Positions 6,859-12,994 of a stretch of 12,994 bases of DNA are shown here, piece by piece; the stretch's first letter is position 1; each line of letters begins with the position of its first letter. The stretch is from an uncultured Collinsella sp. (lineage in GTDB: Bacteria > Actinomycetota > Coriobacteriia > Coriobacteriales > Coriobacteriaceae). Location: assembly GCA_900757385.1 (NCBI GenBank), contig CAAENO010000001.1, forward strand, positions 1-12,994, written 5' to 3'. The position numbers and the translations under genes were made by a program. Under the pieces are notes generated by a model. That model saw nothing but the letters and a program-made list of their open reading frames with translations. It was not told where the DNA came from and ran no database searches.

Positions 6859-7686
6859 CTACTCGCCGAGCTTGGGATGCAGCAGCGACGGCGCAGCACC
6901 GAGCAGCATCTTGGTGTAGGGGTCCTGAGGGTGCTGGAAGACCTGCTTGGCCTCGCCATGCTCGACAATCTTGCCGCCATTCATAACGATGATGTCGTCA
7001 GAGATATAGCGGACCGTCTGGATGTCATGGCTGATGAACACCATGGCCAGGCCGAGCTCCTTCTTAAGGTCGGTCAGCAGGTTCAGAATCTGCGCGCGGA
7101 CCGAAACGTCCAGAGCCGAGGTTGGCTCGTCGGCGATGATGGCATCGGGGTTCAGCGACAGGGCACGGGCAATTGCGACGCGCTGGCGCTGGCCGCCCGA
7201 AAGCTGGCCGGGAAGAACCTCGGCGGCGGAGCTGGGCAGACCGGTGAGCTCCAAGAGCTCCTTGACGCGCTTCTCCTGCTCGGCCTCGGTACCCAGGTTG
7301 TGGACGCGCATGGGGTCGAGCAGTTGCTCGCGAACGACCATGCGGGGGTTGAGTGCCGTGGCCGGGTTCTGGAACACGACCGAGATGACGCGACCCATGT
7401 GGCGACGGTCCTCGGCGGTACGTTTGGTAACGTCCTTGCCCTTAAAGTAGACCTTGCCGCTCGTGGGGGCCTGCAGGCCGCACATGACGTTGGCGGTGGT
7501 GGACTTACCGCAACCGGACTCGCCGACGATGCCGATCGTCTGACCGGGCATGAGCCTAATCGTTACACCCTGGACGGCGTGAACCAGGTTAGGGTGCAGA
7601 ATCGAGCCGGTACGGGTCCTAAAGGTGACGTGGACGTCATCAAGGAAGATGATCGGCTCGACGCCGTTGACTGCGGTCTCGCTCAT
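6859..7686 (-). CDS. Opp/Dpp-type ABC transporter ATP-binding protein
   Basis: Single-domain ATPase of 275 residues that would power the importer together with the ATPase half of the upstream fusion. Walker A GESGCGKST is at 55-63, Q-loop Gln106 in VVFQNP, signature LSGGQ at 162-166, Walker B IIADEP at 183-188 followed by the D-loop SALD, and switch His220. The C-terminal PQDPYTKMLLGAAPS is the start of the oligopeptide/dipeptide ATPase tail (oligo_HPY type), cut short compared with longer relatives. The ATG follows the fusion-gene stop directly (TAGATG). A strong GGAGG sits 8 bases upstream, inside the last codons of the fusion gene, so translation is coupled. It corresponds to SatD/OppF-type subunits. 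Substrate assignment to sialic acid rests on context. Confidence 0.92.
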   Translation of the reverse strand: MSETAVNGVEPIIFLDDVHVTFRTRTGSILHPNLVHAVQGVTIRLMPGQTIGIVGESGCGKSTTANVMCGLQAPTSGKVYFKGKDVTKRTAEDRRHMGRVISVVFQNPATALNPRMVVREQLLDPMRVHNLGTEAEQEKRVKELLELTGLPSSAAEVLPGQLSGGQRQRVAIARALSLNPDAIIADEPTSALDVSVRAQILNLLTDLKKELGLAMVFISHDIQTVRYISDDIIVMNGGKIVEHGEAKQVFQHPQDPYTKMLLGAAPSLLHPKLGE

Positions 7687-9702
7687 CTACATCACCTCCG
7701 CGTGAGGGGTCAAACCATTTGCCTTGAGCACCTCGTCGGGGAGCTCGGAATAGAAATGCTCGGTGCCGGGCACGCGCTTGAAGACCGGACGGGTGTCCAG
7801 GCCAATACGCGGATGGCTCGAGCGGGGCGCGAAGCGATCGCCCTTGGGGAAATCGCGCGGGCTCGGAACGGCGCCGGGCACCTGGTGCAGGCGGCCCGAA
7901 CCGCTCTCGATGGACAGGACGGAACCCAGAAGACCGCGGGTGTACTCGTGGATCGGGTTGGTGAGCAGCTCCTTGGTGGGCGCCTGCTCGATAACCTGAC
8001 CGGCGTACATCACCGTGATGTTATGGGCGACCTCGGCGACCAGCGCCAGGTCATGCGAGACGAAGATCATGGCAAAGCCGAGCTTGGCCTGAAGGTCGTT
8101 GAGCAGCTTGATGACCTGCTTCTGGACGGTAACGTCCAGGGCGGTCGTGGGCTCGTCGCAGATGACCAGCTTGGGGTCGCGGGTAAGGGCCATAGCAATC
8201 AGAACGCGCTGACGCTGACCACCGGAAAGCTCGTGCGGATAGCTCTCGAGCGTACGCTTGGGGTCGAGGCCCACGAGCTCCAGGAGCTCCTCGGCGCTAC
8301 GGGTGCCGCCACGCTTGGTGAGCTGCTTCATCTGGGCAGAGATGAGCATGGAGGGATTGAGCGAGGACAGGGCGTCCTGATAGACCATAGCGATATCGGT
8401 ACCGCGCAGGCCGAACCACTCCTTCTTGCTCATCTTGAGCAGGTCACGGCCCTCCCAGAGAACCTCGCCGGAAAGATGCTCGTCATCGTCGGTCAGGCCC
8501 ATGATGGCCAGCGTGGTGATGGACTTACCGCAACCGGACTCGCCCACCAGGCCCATGGTCTGACCAGGACGGACGTCAAAGTTGACATGGTCGACGACGT
8601 TGATATCACCGTGATGCTCAAACTGAATGCAGAAGTCACGGACCGAGAGAATCGGTTCGACAGACTCGTCGGGCACATGGCGATCGTCACGCTTGAGCTC
8701 GACATCGCGCAGGGCGCCAAGGCGAGCGGAGAGGGACTGGGCCTGCTCCTTGTAGGCGCGAACGGGGTCGGAGACCAGCAGGTCGGCCTCGCGACGCTTG
8801 GAGGAATCGGTAGGATCCAGGGCGGCGGAGGGAGCAGCGGCCATGGCGTCGGTAATGCCCTCGGAGAGGATGTTGAGCGCCAGGCAGGTGATCATGATGG
8901 CCAGGCCCGGGAACAACGCCTGCCACCAACGGCCGGCGAGCACGCCGCCGCGGGCGTCGGCGAGGATGTTGCCCCAGGTAGCGGTGGGCTCCTGGATACC
9001 AGCGCCGATGAAGGTCAGCGAAGCCTCGAAGATGATGGCGTCGGCGACTAGGGTAACGGTGAAGACCATGATCGGGGCGATGCAGTTACGCAGAACATGC
9101 TTGATTAAAATCCACGGAGCCTTGGCGCCGGAAACGATGACCGCGCGGACATAGTCCTCGCCGTACTCGGACACGATGTTGGCGCGCACGATACGGGCAA
9201 TCTGCGGAGTGTACATAAAGCCGATGGCGAAGATGATCGACGGCACGGAGTTGCCCAGGATGGAGACGAAGACGGCCGCGAGGGCGATGCCCGGGATGGA
9301 CATGATGATGTCCAAGATACGCATGATCGTCTCGGAGACGGCCTTGCGCGAAACCGCTGCAAGGGCGCCCACGACCGAGCCGCAGACCAGAGCCATGGCA
9401 GTGGCGCCAAAGCCGATAATCAGCGAGTAACGACCACCGTAGAGCATACGCGACAGAATATCGCGACCCTTATCGTCGGTACCGAAGATAAATCCGTTGC
9501 CGGGAGCCTGGCGAGCCGTAAAGATCTCGACCGGGCTATAGGGGGCAAGAAGGGGCGCCAGAATCGCAGTCAGGGCGACCAGCACCAGCACGACGGCGGC
9601 AATCTTAGAAGACAGCGTCATCTTCTTCCAGCCACCGAGCTTGAGCCCCTTGGAGGCAGCCTTCTCGAGCTGCTCGGTTTGCTTCTCTCGAATCTTTACC
9701 AT
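7687..9702 (-). CDS. ABC transporter permease-ATPase fusion (DppC-DppD type)
   Basis: A 671-residue fusion of a DppC-like membrane subunit and an OppD/DppD-like ATPase. Residues 1-290 form the permease: a first membrane segment near 33-53, the FGTDDKGRDILSRMLYG motif at 73-89, several hydrophobic segments, and the EAA coupling loop at 179-206 (EYGEDYVRAVIVSGA). A charged linker spans about 290-348. The ATPase follows, with Walker A GESGCGKS at 387-394, Gln442, LSGGQ at 492-496, Walker B ICDEPT at 514-519, His550, and a C-terminal oligopeptide-ATPase tail with GLLGSVLSIESG and HPRIGLD. The frame is continuous through the junction, so this is a true fusion. As I recall, similar fusions occur in Opp-type sialic acid transporters (SatC, bifidobacterial nan clusters). 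Its ATG lies 3 bases after the upstream permease stop. Confidence 0.93.
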   Translation of the reverse strand: MVKIREKQTEQLEKAASKGLKLGGWKKMTLSSKIAAVVLVLVALTAILAPLLAPYSPVEIFTARQAPGNGFIFGTDDKGRDILSRMLYGGRYSLIIGFGATAMALVCGSVVGALAAVSRKAVSETIMRILDIIMSIPGIALAAVFVSILGNSVPSIIFAIGFMYTPQIARIVRANIVSEYGEDYVRAVIVSGAKAPWILIKHVLRNCIAPIMVFTVTLVADAIIFEASLTFIGAGIQEPTATWGNILADARGGVLAGRWWQALFPGLAIMITCLALNILSEGITDAMAAAPSAALDPTDSSKRREADLLVSDPVRAYKEQAQSLSARLGALRDVELKRDDRHVPDESVEPILSVRDFCIQFEHHGDINVVDHVNFDVRPGQTMGLVGESGCGKSITTLAIMGLTDDDEHLSGEVLWEGRDLLKMSKKEWFGLRGTDIAMVYQDALSSLNPSMLISAQMKQLTKRGGTRSAEELLELVGLDPKRTLESYPHELSGGQRQRVLIAMALTRDPKLVICDEPTTALDVTVQKQVIKLLNDLQAKLGFAMIFVSHDLALVAEVAHNITVMYAGQVIEQAPTKELLTNPIHEYTRGLLGSVLSIESGSGRLHQVPGAVPSPRDFPKGDRFAPRSSHPRIGLDTRPVFKRVPGTEHFYSELPDEVLKANGLTPHAEVM

Positions 9703-9705
9703 AAT

Positions 9706-10662
9706 CTACACCGTCCTGATGCGCGGGTTGATGAGCAGGTAGAGCATGTCAACCACGATGTTGATGATGATGAAGGCAAGAGCAACGACGATAACGACGC
9801 CCTGAACCAGGTTCGCCTCGTTGCCCTGAACGCCCTGCAGAATCGCGGTGCCCATGCCGGGGAGGTTGAAGATAACCTCGATGACGACGGCGCCGCCCAT
9901 GAGGTAACCGATCTTAAGACCGAGGGTGGTGACCGGGGTGATCAGCGCATTGCGAAGAACGTTGATACCGACGACGACCTTCTCGGGAACGCCGGCACCG
10001 CGAGCCATACGGACATAGTCCTTGTCGAGCTCCTCGACCATGGCGGTACGCACGATACGAGTCATCTGGCCCGTCAGCGGAAATGCCAAGGCGATGGCGG
10101 GCATAATCATGCGGCCCAGATAACCAGCCGGATTCGTGGTGAAGTGAGGCAGAGCACCCGATGCCGGGAGCACCTTAAGGTAGGAAGAGAACAGCAGGAT
10201 CAACAGAACGGCAAGCCAGAACGACGGGGTTGCCAAGCCGGCGATGGAAAAGACGCGGATCACTTGGTCCGGCCATTTGTCGCGATACAGTGCCGCGATG
10301 ACGCCGAGCAAAAACGAAACGACCGCACCGATGGCAAGGCCGATGAAGGTCAGCTGCATCGTGACGGGCAGGGCCGTGGAGATGCGCTTGGCAACGGAGT
10401 TGCGAGCAGCACCATAGGTGCCCATGTCGCCATGGATCAAATCGCCCATATAGCGCACGTAGCGCACGGGCCAGGGGTCGTCCAGACCATACTTCTCATG
10501 GTACTCGGCAACCGCCTCGGGCGAGGCACCGTCACCCAACGCCGTGTAGGCGGGGTCGGTCTTGGAGAACGACATAAGGAAGAACACCAGGACGGTGACG
10601 CCCAATGCCATGATCGGCAGCGCCACAAGACGCCTTCCAATCAAACGTAGCAAGTTGTTCAC
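9706..10662 (-). CDS. Opp/Dpp-type ABC transporter permease (DppB type)
   Basis: Integral membrane subunit of 318 residues that would pair with the permease half of the downstream fusion to form the translocation pore. Predicted membrane segments fall near 10-31, 99-123, 137-160, 184-200, 250-268 and 286-309. The EAA loop, which docks the ATPase, is at about 211-238 (LDKDYVRMARGAGVPE). LLRLIGRRLVALP at the N terminus, SFWLAV and FNLPGMG are DppB hallmarks. The start is GTG at 10660-10662: GGGGAG at 10668-10673 is 5 bases away, and the protein then begins as this family does. An upstream start at 10695 would add 11 unrelated residues and translate the Shine-Dalgarno. It is separated from the binding-protein gene by a 157-base gap containing two hairpins. 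Confidence 0.92.
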   Translation of the reverse strand: MNNLLRLIGRRLVALPIMALGVTVLVFFLMSFSKTDPAYTALGDGASPEAVAEYHEKYGLDDPWPVRYVRYMGDLIHGDMGTYGAARNSVAKRISTALPVTMQLTFIGLAIGAVVSFLLGVIAALYRDKWPDQVIRVFSIAGLATPSFWLAVLLILLFSSYLKVLPASGALPHFTTNPAGYLGRMIMPAIALAFPLTGQMTRIVRTAMVEELDKDYVRMARGAGVPEKVVVGINVLRNALITPVTTLGLKIGYLMGGAVVIEVIFNLPGMGTAILQGVQGNEANLVQGVVIVVALAFIIINIVVDMLYLLINPRIRTV

Positions 10663-10667
10663 GTTCT

Positions 10668-10673
10668 CTCCCC
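10668..10673 (-). promoter_or_regulatory. Ribosome binding site fixing the permease GTG start
   Basis: GGGGAG on the minus strand, 5 bases before the GTG at 10660-10662. It shows that the open frame extending to 10695 is not the true start. Confidence 0.75.
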
Positions 10674-10723
10674 TTTCTTTTGTCGGTAGGACCAACTGGT
10701 ATATGAGTACGGATACTCATTAC

Positions 10724-10757
10724 AAGACCCGAGCGACATCGAGGTCGCCCGGGTCTT
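10724..10757 (-). repeat. Intercistronic stem-loop, binding protein-permease
   Basis: Stem of 13 pairs with one mismatch: AAGACCCGAGCGAC (10724-10737), a 6-base loop, GTCGCCCGGGTCTT (10744-10757). On the minus strand it is followed by GTAATG, not a T-run. Such hairpins after binding-protein genes commonly protect that message and raise binding protein over permease; that role is inferred here. Confidence 0.7.
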
Positions 10758-10804
10758 TGTTTCAACTATGAGGATACGGTCCCAACGACCGACATCCTGC
10801 ATAC

Positions 10805-10820
10805 AGACTCAAGCGAGTCT
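10805..10820 (-). repeat. Small hairpin just after the binding-protein stop
   Basis: AGACTC (10805-10810), a 4-base loop and GAGTCT (10815-10820), adjoining and sharing one base with the stop codon. With the larger stem 47 bases further on, it gives the binding-protein message a tandem-hairpin 3' end. Confidence 0.5.
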
Positions 10821-12433
10821 TACGCCTTGACGGTCGCAACGCCCCTGAAGGACATGCTCGTCGTGCCGATGCCCTTGAAGCCATCGAGGGCCTCGCCGTT
10901 GGGCGCAGTGGACGGATCGTCCCAGGAAGCGGAGACGGTCTTGACGTGGACAACGGGGTACAGAACGGCGTTGTCGGCAATGATGTCGAAGCACTCGTTC
11001 CACTTCTTCTGCTGCTCGTCGCCCTCGGCGGCAAGAGCCTCGTCCATGAGACTGTGGAGCTTCTGCCACTCAGCGGACTCCTTCCACGGGCAACGGGTCT
11101 GCATCCAGACGTTGTCGCCGTACCACCAGTTGAGCAGCAGGTCGGGGTCGGCGCCGAAGCAGGAAGGATCGCCAGGGGCAAGGAGGATATCGTAGGCCTC
11201 GCCGCCGTCGATGGCAGCGTAGGTGGCCGGCGAGGTATCGGTCTGGATGGTCACATCGAAGCCGAGAGCGTCGAGGTCGTTCTTGACCTGGGCGGCCATG
11301 CCCTTAATCTGCTCGTTGTCGGTGGTGCGCAGGGTGATGGCACCCGGGGTGATGCCAGACTCCTCGATGAGCTTCTTAGCCTTCTTGGCGTCGGTCTTGT
11401 ACACCGTGGAAGCCTCATGATAGTTGGTGAAGCTCTTGGGCAGGTAGCAGCTGGCAGCGGTGGCAAGGCCGGCGAAGGTGTTGCTGACCATCTTCTCGGT
11501 GTCGAGCGCATACATGACAGCCTGACGGACCTTGACGTTGTTCCAAGGCTCCTTGGCGACGTTGAACATGATGAAGCGGGTGCCGAAACCCTGAACGTTA
11601 TCGATCTTGCAGCCGGCGCTCTCGAGCTGGTCGACGGCGTCAGCGGTAACGAGCTCCATAACGAGCGTGGAGCCCTCCTGCTGAGCGGTAACGCGAGCGG
11701 TGGGGTCGGTCAGGATGCTGTACTGGATCTTCTTATCCTCAGCAGCATACTCACCGTTGTACTCGGGGTTGGGAACCAGGGTGATCTCGGTATCGGAGAT
11801 AGAGTCGTACATCCAGGGGCCGGAGCCGATCGGCTGCTTGGCGCGATCCTCCTCGGTCTGGGTGGCCGGGGTAACGCGGACGATGGCCAGACGATCCTTG
11901 AGCAGGGAGAAGTTGGGGACCTTGGTCTTGACCGTCACGGTGCTGGCGTCCTTGGCCTCGATGGACTCGAAGGGCTGGAAGAACGGAGCATAGGTAGCGG
12001 AAGCGGCGCAAGCGGTGTAGGAGGCAACGACATCGTCAGCGGTGACCTCGGTGCCATCGGAGAACTTGGCGCCCTTGCGGATGGTGACCTCGAAAGTGGT
12101 GTCGTCCACAGACTTGGGATCGTCGGTGGCGAGCTCGTTGAAGGTGCTGTAGTCGTGGTAATCGATGCCGTAGAGGCCCTCGACGACGTGCCAGTTAGCA
12201 CCCAGGCCCACAGCGGAGCCGGTGCTGGCGGGATCGAAGCTGGACGGAGCGTAAGCGGAACCAGCGGTGATCACGCCGCCGCCACGGTTGGCGGAATCGG
12301 TGGAACCGGAAGCGGAACCCTCGTCGCTAGAGCTGCCACCGCAGCCGGTGAGACCAAGCCCTGCGACAGCAGCGACGCTGCCGGTGAGGCCGAGGAACGA
12401 ACGCCTGGACATACCCTTGTTGATGATGGCCAT
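10820..12433 (-). CDS. ABC transporter substrate-binding lipoprotein, SBP_bac_5 family
   Basis: Extracellular solute-binding protein of 537 residues, of the oligopeptide/dipeptide/nickel type (family 5, cluster C). The N terminus has a twin-arginine motif SRRSFLG (Arg10, Arg11), a hydrophobic stretch and a lipobox LTGC with Cys31. It is thus predicted to be exported by Tat and lipid-anchored outside the membrane. A Gly/Ser-rich linker follows the Cys. Typical segments are KFSDGTEVTADDVVAS near 120-135, NVKVRQAVMYALD near 300 and LLAPGDPS near 425. It captures the ligand for the downstream permease and ATPases. Its place at the head of a nan operon suggests sialic acid or a sialylated glycan, as for SatA, but peptide binding cannot be excluded. 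The ATG at 12433 is preceded by AGGAGA; a TTG 5 codons upstream has no proper ribosome site. Confidence 0.92.
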   Translation of the reverse strand: MAIINKGMSRRSFLGLTGSVAAVAGLGLTGCGGSSSDEGSASGSTDSANRGGGVITAGSAYAPSSFDPASTGSAVGLGANWHVVEGLYGIDYHDYSTFNELATDDPKSVDDTTFEVTIRKGAKFSDGTEVTADDVVASYTACAASATYAPFFQPFESIEAKDASTVTVKTKVPNFSLLKDRLAIVRVTPATQTEEDRAKQPIGSGPWMYDSISDTEITLVPNPEYNGEYAAEDKKIQYSILTDPTARVTAQQEGSTLVMELVTADAVDQLESAGCKIDNVQGFGTRFIMFNVAKEPWNNVKVRQAVMYALDTEKMVSNTFAGLATAASCYLPKSFTNYHEASTVYKTDAKKAKKLIEESGITPGAITLRTTDNEQIKGMAAQVKNDLDALGFDVTIQTDTSPATYAAIDGGEAYDILLAPGDPSCFGADPDLLLNWWYGDNVWMQTRCPWKESAEWQKLHSLMDEALAAEGDEQQKKWNECFDIIADNAVLYPVVHVKTVSASWDDPSTAPNGEALDGFKGIGTTSMSFRGVATVKA

Positions 12434-12437
12434 GTCT

Positions 12438-12443
12438 TCTCCT
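12438..12443 (-). promoter_or_regulatory. Ribosome binding site of the binding-protein gene
   Basis: AGGAGA on the minus strand, 4 bases before the ATG at 12431-12433. It decides against the TTG at 12448, which lies upstream of it. Confidence 0.75.
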
Positions 12444-12463
12444 ATCAATAGAGAATCTTACTC

Positions 12464-12485
12464 GGGAGCACCTAGACGTGCCCCC
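12464..12485 (-). repeat. GC-rich hairpin in the 5' leader
   Basis: On the minus strand GGGGGCAC (12478-12485), a 6-base loop and GTGCTCCC (12464-12471) pair over 8 positions with one G-U. It lies 20 bases before the Shine-Dalgarno and has no T-run. It could affect translation start or message stability. Confidence 0.5.
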
Positions 12486-12502
12486 GCGCAACTTGCGGAC
12501 GA

Positions 12503-12530
12503 TATATACCTTACCTACCGACGAGCCCAA
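12503..12530 (-). promoter_or_regulatory. Candidate promoter P2 for the operon
   Basis: Minus-strand TTGGGC (12525-12530), 16 bases, TATATA (12503-12508). The -10 is fair and the -35 poor. It would give a leader of about 65 bases. Confidence 0.25.
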
Positions 12531-12569
12531 CTGAGGTGCCGCGCTCGGCGACCGATACATACATACGCT

Positions 12570-12592
12570 TGAACGGTATTTACTACCGTTCA
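12570..12592. promoter_or_regulatory. Likely operator: 23-bp dyad with 9-bp perfect arms
   Basis: TGAACGGTA, 5 bases, TACCGTTCA. The GGTA/TACC half-sites resemble operators of FadR-type GntR regulators, the family that includes NanR, but no regulator gene is in the window. It overlaps the -10 of candidate promoter P1, a position that suits repression. Confidence 0.55.
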
Positions 12593-12608
12593 CCGAATTC
12601 ATTGACAA
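12580..12608 (-). promoter_or_regulatory. Candidate promoter P1 for the operon
   Basis: Minus-strand TTGTCA (12603-12608), 17 bases, TAGTAA (12580-12585). The -35 and spacing are good and the -10 is weak. The -10 lies inside the operator dyad. The leader would be about 140 bases. Confidence 0.25.
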
Positions 12609-12658
12609 ACGATTCGCCAGACAGTATGTATCGACGAGGTGAGATATCAGTCTTCGTC

Positions 12659-12679
12659 AACCCGCAGAATAGCAGGGTT
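12659..12679. repeat. AACCC/GGGTT dyad in leader
   Basis: AACCC (12659-12663) and GGGTT (12675-12679), separated by 11 bases that include a GCAGAATAGC core. A short dyad of uncertain meaning; the minus-strand TGCTATTCT within it looks like an extended -10 without a well-placed -35. Confidence 0.3.
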
Positions 12680-12694
12680 GTTCACCATGGCTAG

Positions 12695-12706
12695 TCAAAC
12701 GTTTTA
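12695..12706. promoter_or_regulatory. AAACGTTT site, possible LacI-type operator
   Basis: TCAAACGTTTTA has a palindromic AAACGTTT core centred on CG, as LacI-family operators do. A related perfect palindrome, TTAAAACGTTTTAA, lies at the other end of the window (56-69). The AT-rich core could also arise by chance. Confidence 0.3.
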
Positions 12707-12742
12707 GCGTTAATAAAACCCGAAATCGGCTGGTAATCGCCG

Positions 12743-12777
12743 TAAAATACATGATTGAAAATCACGCAATCATGTAT
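12743..12777 (-). terminator. Inverted repeat after uvrC, possible terminator
   Basis: ATACATGATTG (12747-12757), a 9-base loop and CAATCATGTAT (12767-12777), perfect over 11 bp. On the minus strand the stem is followed by TTTAC, giving a TTTT run with its last base. It starts about 20 bases after the uvrC stop. The stem is AT-rich, so termination may be weak. An operator is the alternative reading. Confidence 0.4.
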
Positions 12778-12798
12778 ATCAGTGGTTTAGAGGCGTGT

Positions 12799-12994
12799 TT
12801 AGTTTTCGGATTGCTTTGCCGCCGCCTCGGCGCGCTCGGCATTCCATGCAACGAGCGCCTCGTGAACCGCTTTGGCGACATCGGCAGGAATGCCTCGAAC
12901 TTCCGCGATCTCTTGCTCGCTCGCCGCGCGCAAACGCTTCATCGAGCCAAAATGGCGCATAAGGGCACGTTTTCTGGTGGGTCCCACGCCTGGA
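12799..12994 (-). CDS. uvrC: UvrABC excinuclease subunit C, C-terminal end (partial)
   Basis: The last ~65 codons of UvrC, running off the right edge of the window. UvrC makes both incisions in nucleotide excision repair. The visible part is the C-terminal tandem helix-hairpin-helix DNA-binding domain: [18 protein letters not shown], then [23 protein letters not shown], then a charged Ala/Glu-rich tail ending in SEN. Codon GTG at 12985-12987 is internal (Val in PGVG), not a start. The stop is TAA at 12799-12801. In many actinobacteria uvrC lies next to the rapZ-yvcK-whiA group; here the nan operon lies between. Confidence 0.88.
   Translation of the reverse strand, partial: PGVGPTRKRALMRHFGSMKRLRAASEQEIAEVRGIPADVAKAVHEALVAWNAERAEAAAKQSEN

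Larger units (their letters stand above)
12553..12633. repeat. CGATACATAC inverted repeat enclosing the operator dyad
   Basis: CGATACATAC at 12553-12562 and its exact complement GTATGTATCG at 12624-12633, 61 bases apart. They flank the 12570-12592 dyad. They may be two binding sites for one regulator, or arms of a long RNA stem. Confidence 0.55.
12434..12798 (-). other. Non-coding leader upstream of the transporter/nan operon
   Basis: 365 bases without a convincing gene, between the uvrC stop and the operon. On the minus strand, in order, it holds an AT-rich inverted repeat (12747-12777), an AAACGTTTT site (12697-12705), an AACCC/GGGTT dyad (12659-12679), a CGATACATAC inverted repeat (12624-12633 and 12553-12562) enclosing a 9-bp-arm dyad (12570-12592), two candidate promoters, and a GC-rich hairpin (12464-12485). 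It is the only gap large enough for the main operon promoter and its operators. Confidence 0.8.

Noticed and set aside
6637..9051. An 804-codon open frame on the plus strand opposite the transporter genes
   Set aside because: It mirrors two genes with clear ABC-transporter motifs. Long antisense frames are common opposite GC-rich genes, and its protein matches no family I recognise.
7687..9702. Possible assembly or frameshift artefact joining permease and ATPase genes
   Set aside because: The frame is open across a plausible charged linker, both domains are complete, and such fusions are known in this transporter type.
10946..12451. A 501-codon plus-strand frame opposite the binding-protein gene
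   Set aside because: Gly/Val/Leu-rich shadow of a well-supported gene, with no ribosome site or domain.
12327..12608. A 93-codon minus-strand frame overlapping the leader and the start of the binding-protein gene
   Set aside because: It crosses the Shine-Dalgarno and signal-peptide region in another frame and its sequence is Arg/Ser-rich, typical of a GC-rich shadow frame.
12647..12688. A 13-codon open frame in the operon leader starting ATG GTG AAC AAC and ending TGA
   Set aside because: No ribosome binding site before it and no regulatory codon run. It probably arises by chance.

Overview
The window looks like chromosomal DNA from a GC-rich, gut-associated actinobacterium, most plausibly Coriobacteriia (Collinsella-like). 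This rests on actinobacterial-style proteins (WhiA, a RapZ with an Arg-type P-loop, an oligopeptide-type ABC transporter with a permease-ATPase fusion) next to AT-rich intergenic DNA. The taxonomic call is inference from gene content. All eleven recognised genes lie on the minus strand, so transcription runs from high to low coordinates.

From the right edge: the 3' end of uvrC (12799-12994); a 365-base non-coding leader with several inverted repeats and candidate promoters (12434-12798); a four-gene Opp/Dpp-type ABC importer made of a Tat-type lipoprotein binding protein, a permease, a permease fused to an ATPase, and a second ATPase (12433-6859); a pair of overlapping alpha/beta-hydrolase genes (6778-4957); then nanA, nanK and nanE (4888-2073). 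A terminator-like hairpin follows, then rapZ and whiA (1953-115), and an AT-rich tail (1-114).

The middle block reads as a sialic acid uptake and catabolism operon. The importer would bring in N-acetylneuraminate or sialylated or O-acetylated forms. The cytoplasmic CE7-like esterase would remove O-acetyl groups. NanA splits Neu5Ac into pyruvate and ManNAc, NanK phosphorylates ManNAc, and NanE epimerises ManNAc-6-P to GlcNAc-6-P for amino-sugar metabolism. No nagA, nagB, sialidase or regulator gene lies in the window.

The main unusual points are these. The second hydrolase is a paralogue of the first with its nucleophile Ser replaced by Gly and its oxyanion Tyr lost, so it is probably a pseudoenzyme. 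Every longer intercistronic gap in the operon holds a strong stem-loop. The leader carries a near-perfect 23-bp dyad nested in a second inverted repeat. The sialic acid block sits between uvrC and rapZ-whiA, and yvcK, usually between rapZ and whiA, is absent. I found no CRISPR array, insertion sequence, tRNA or rRNA.
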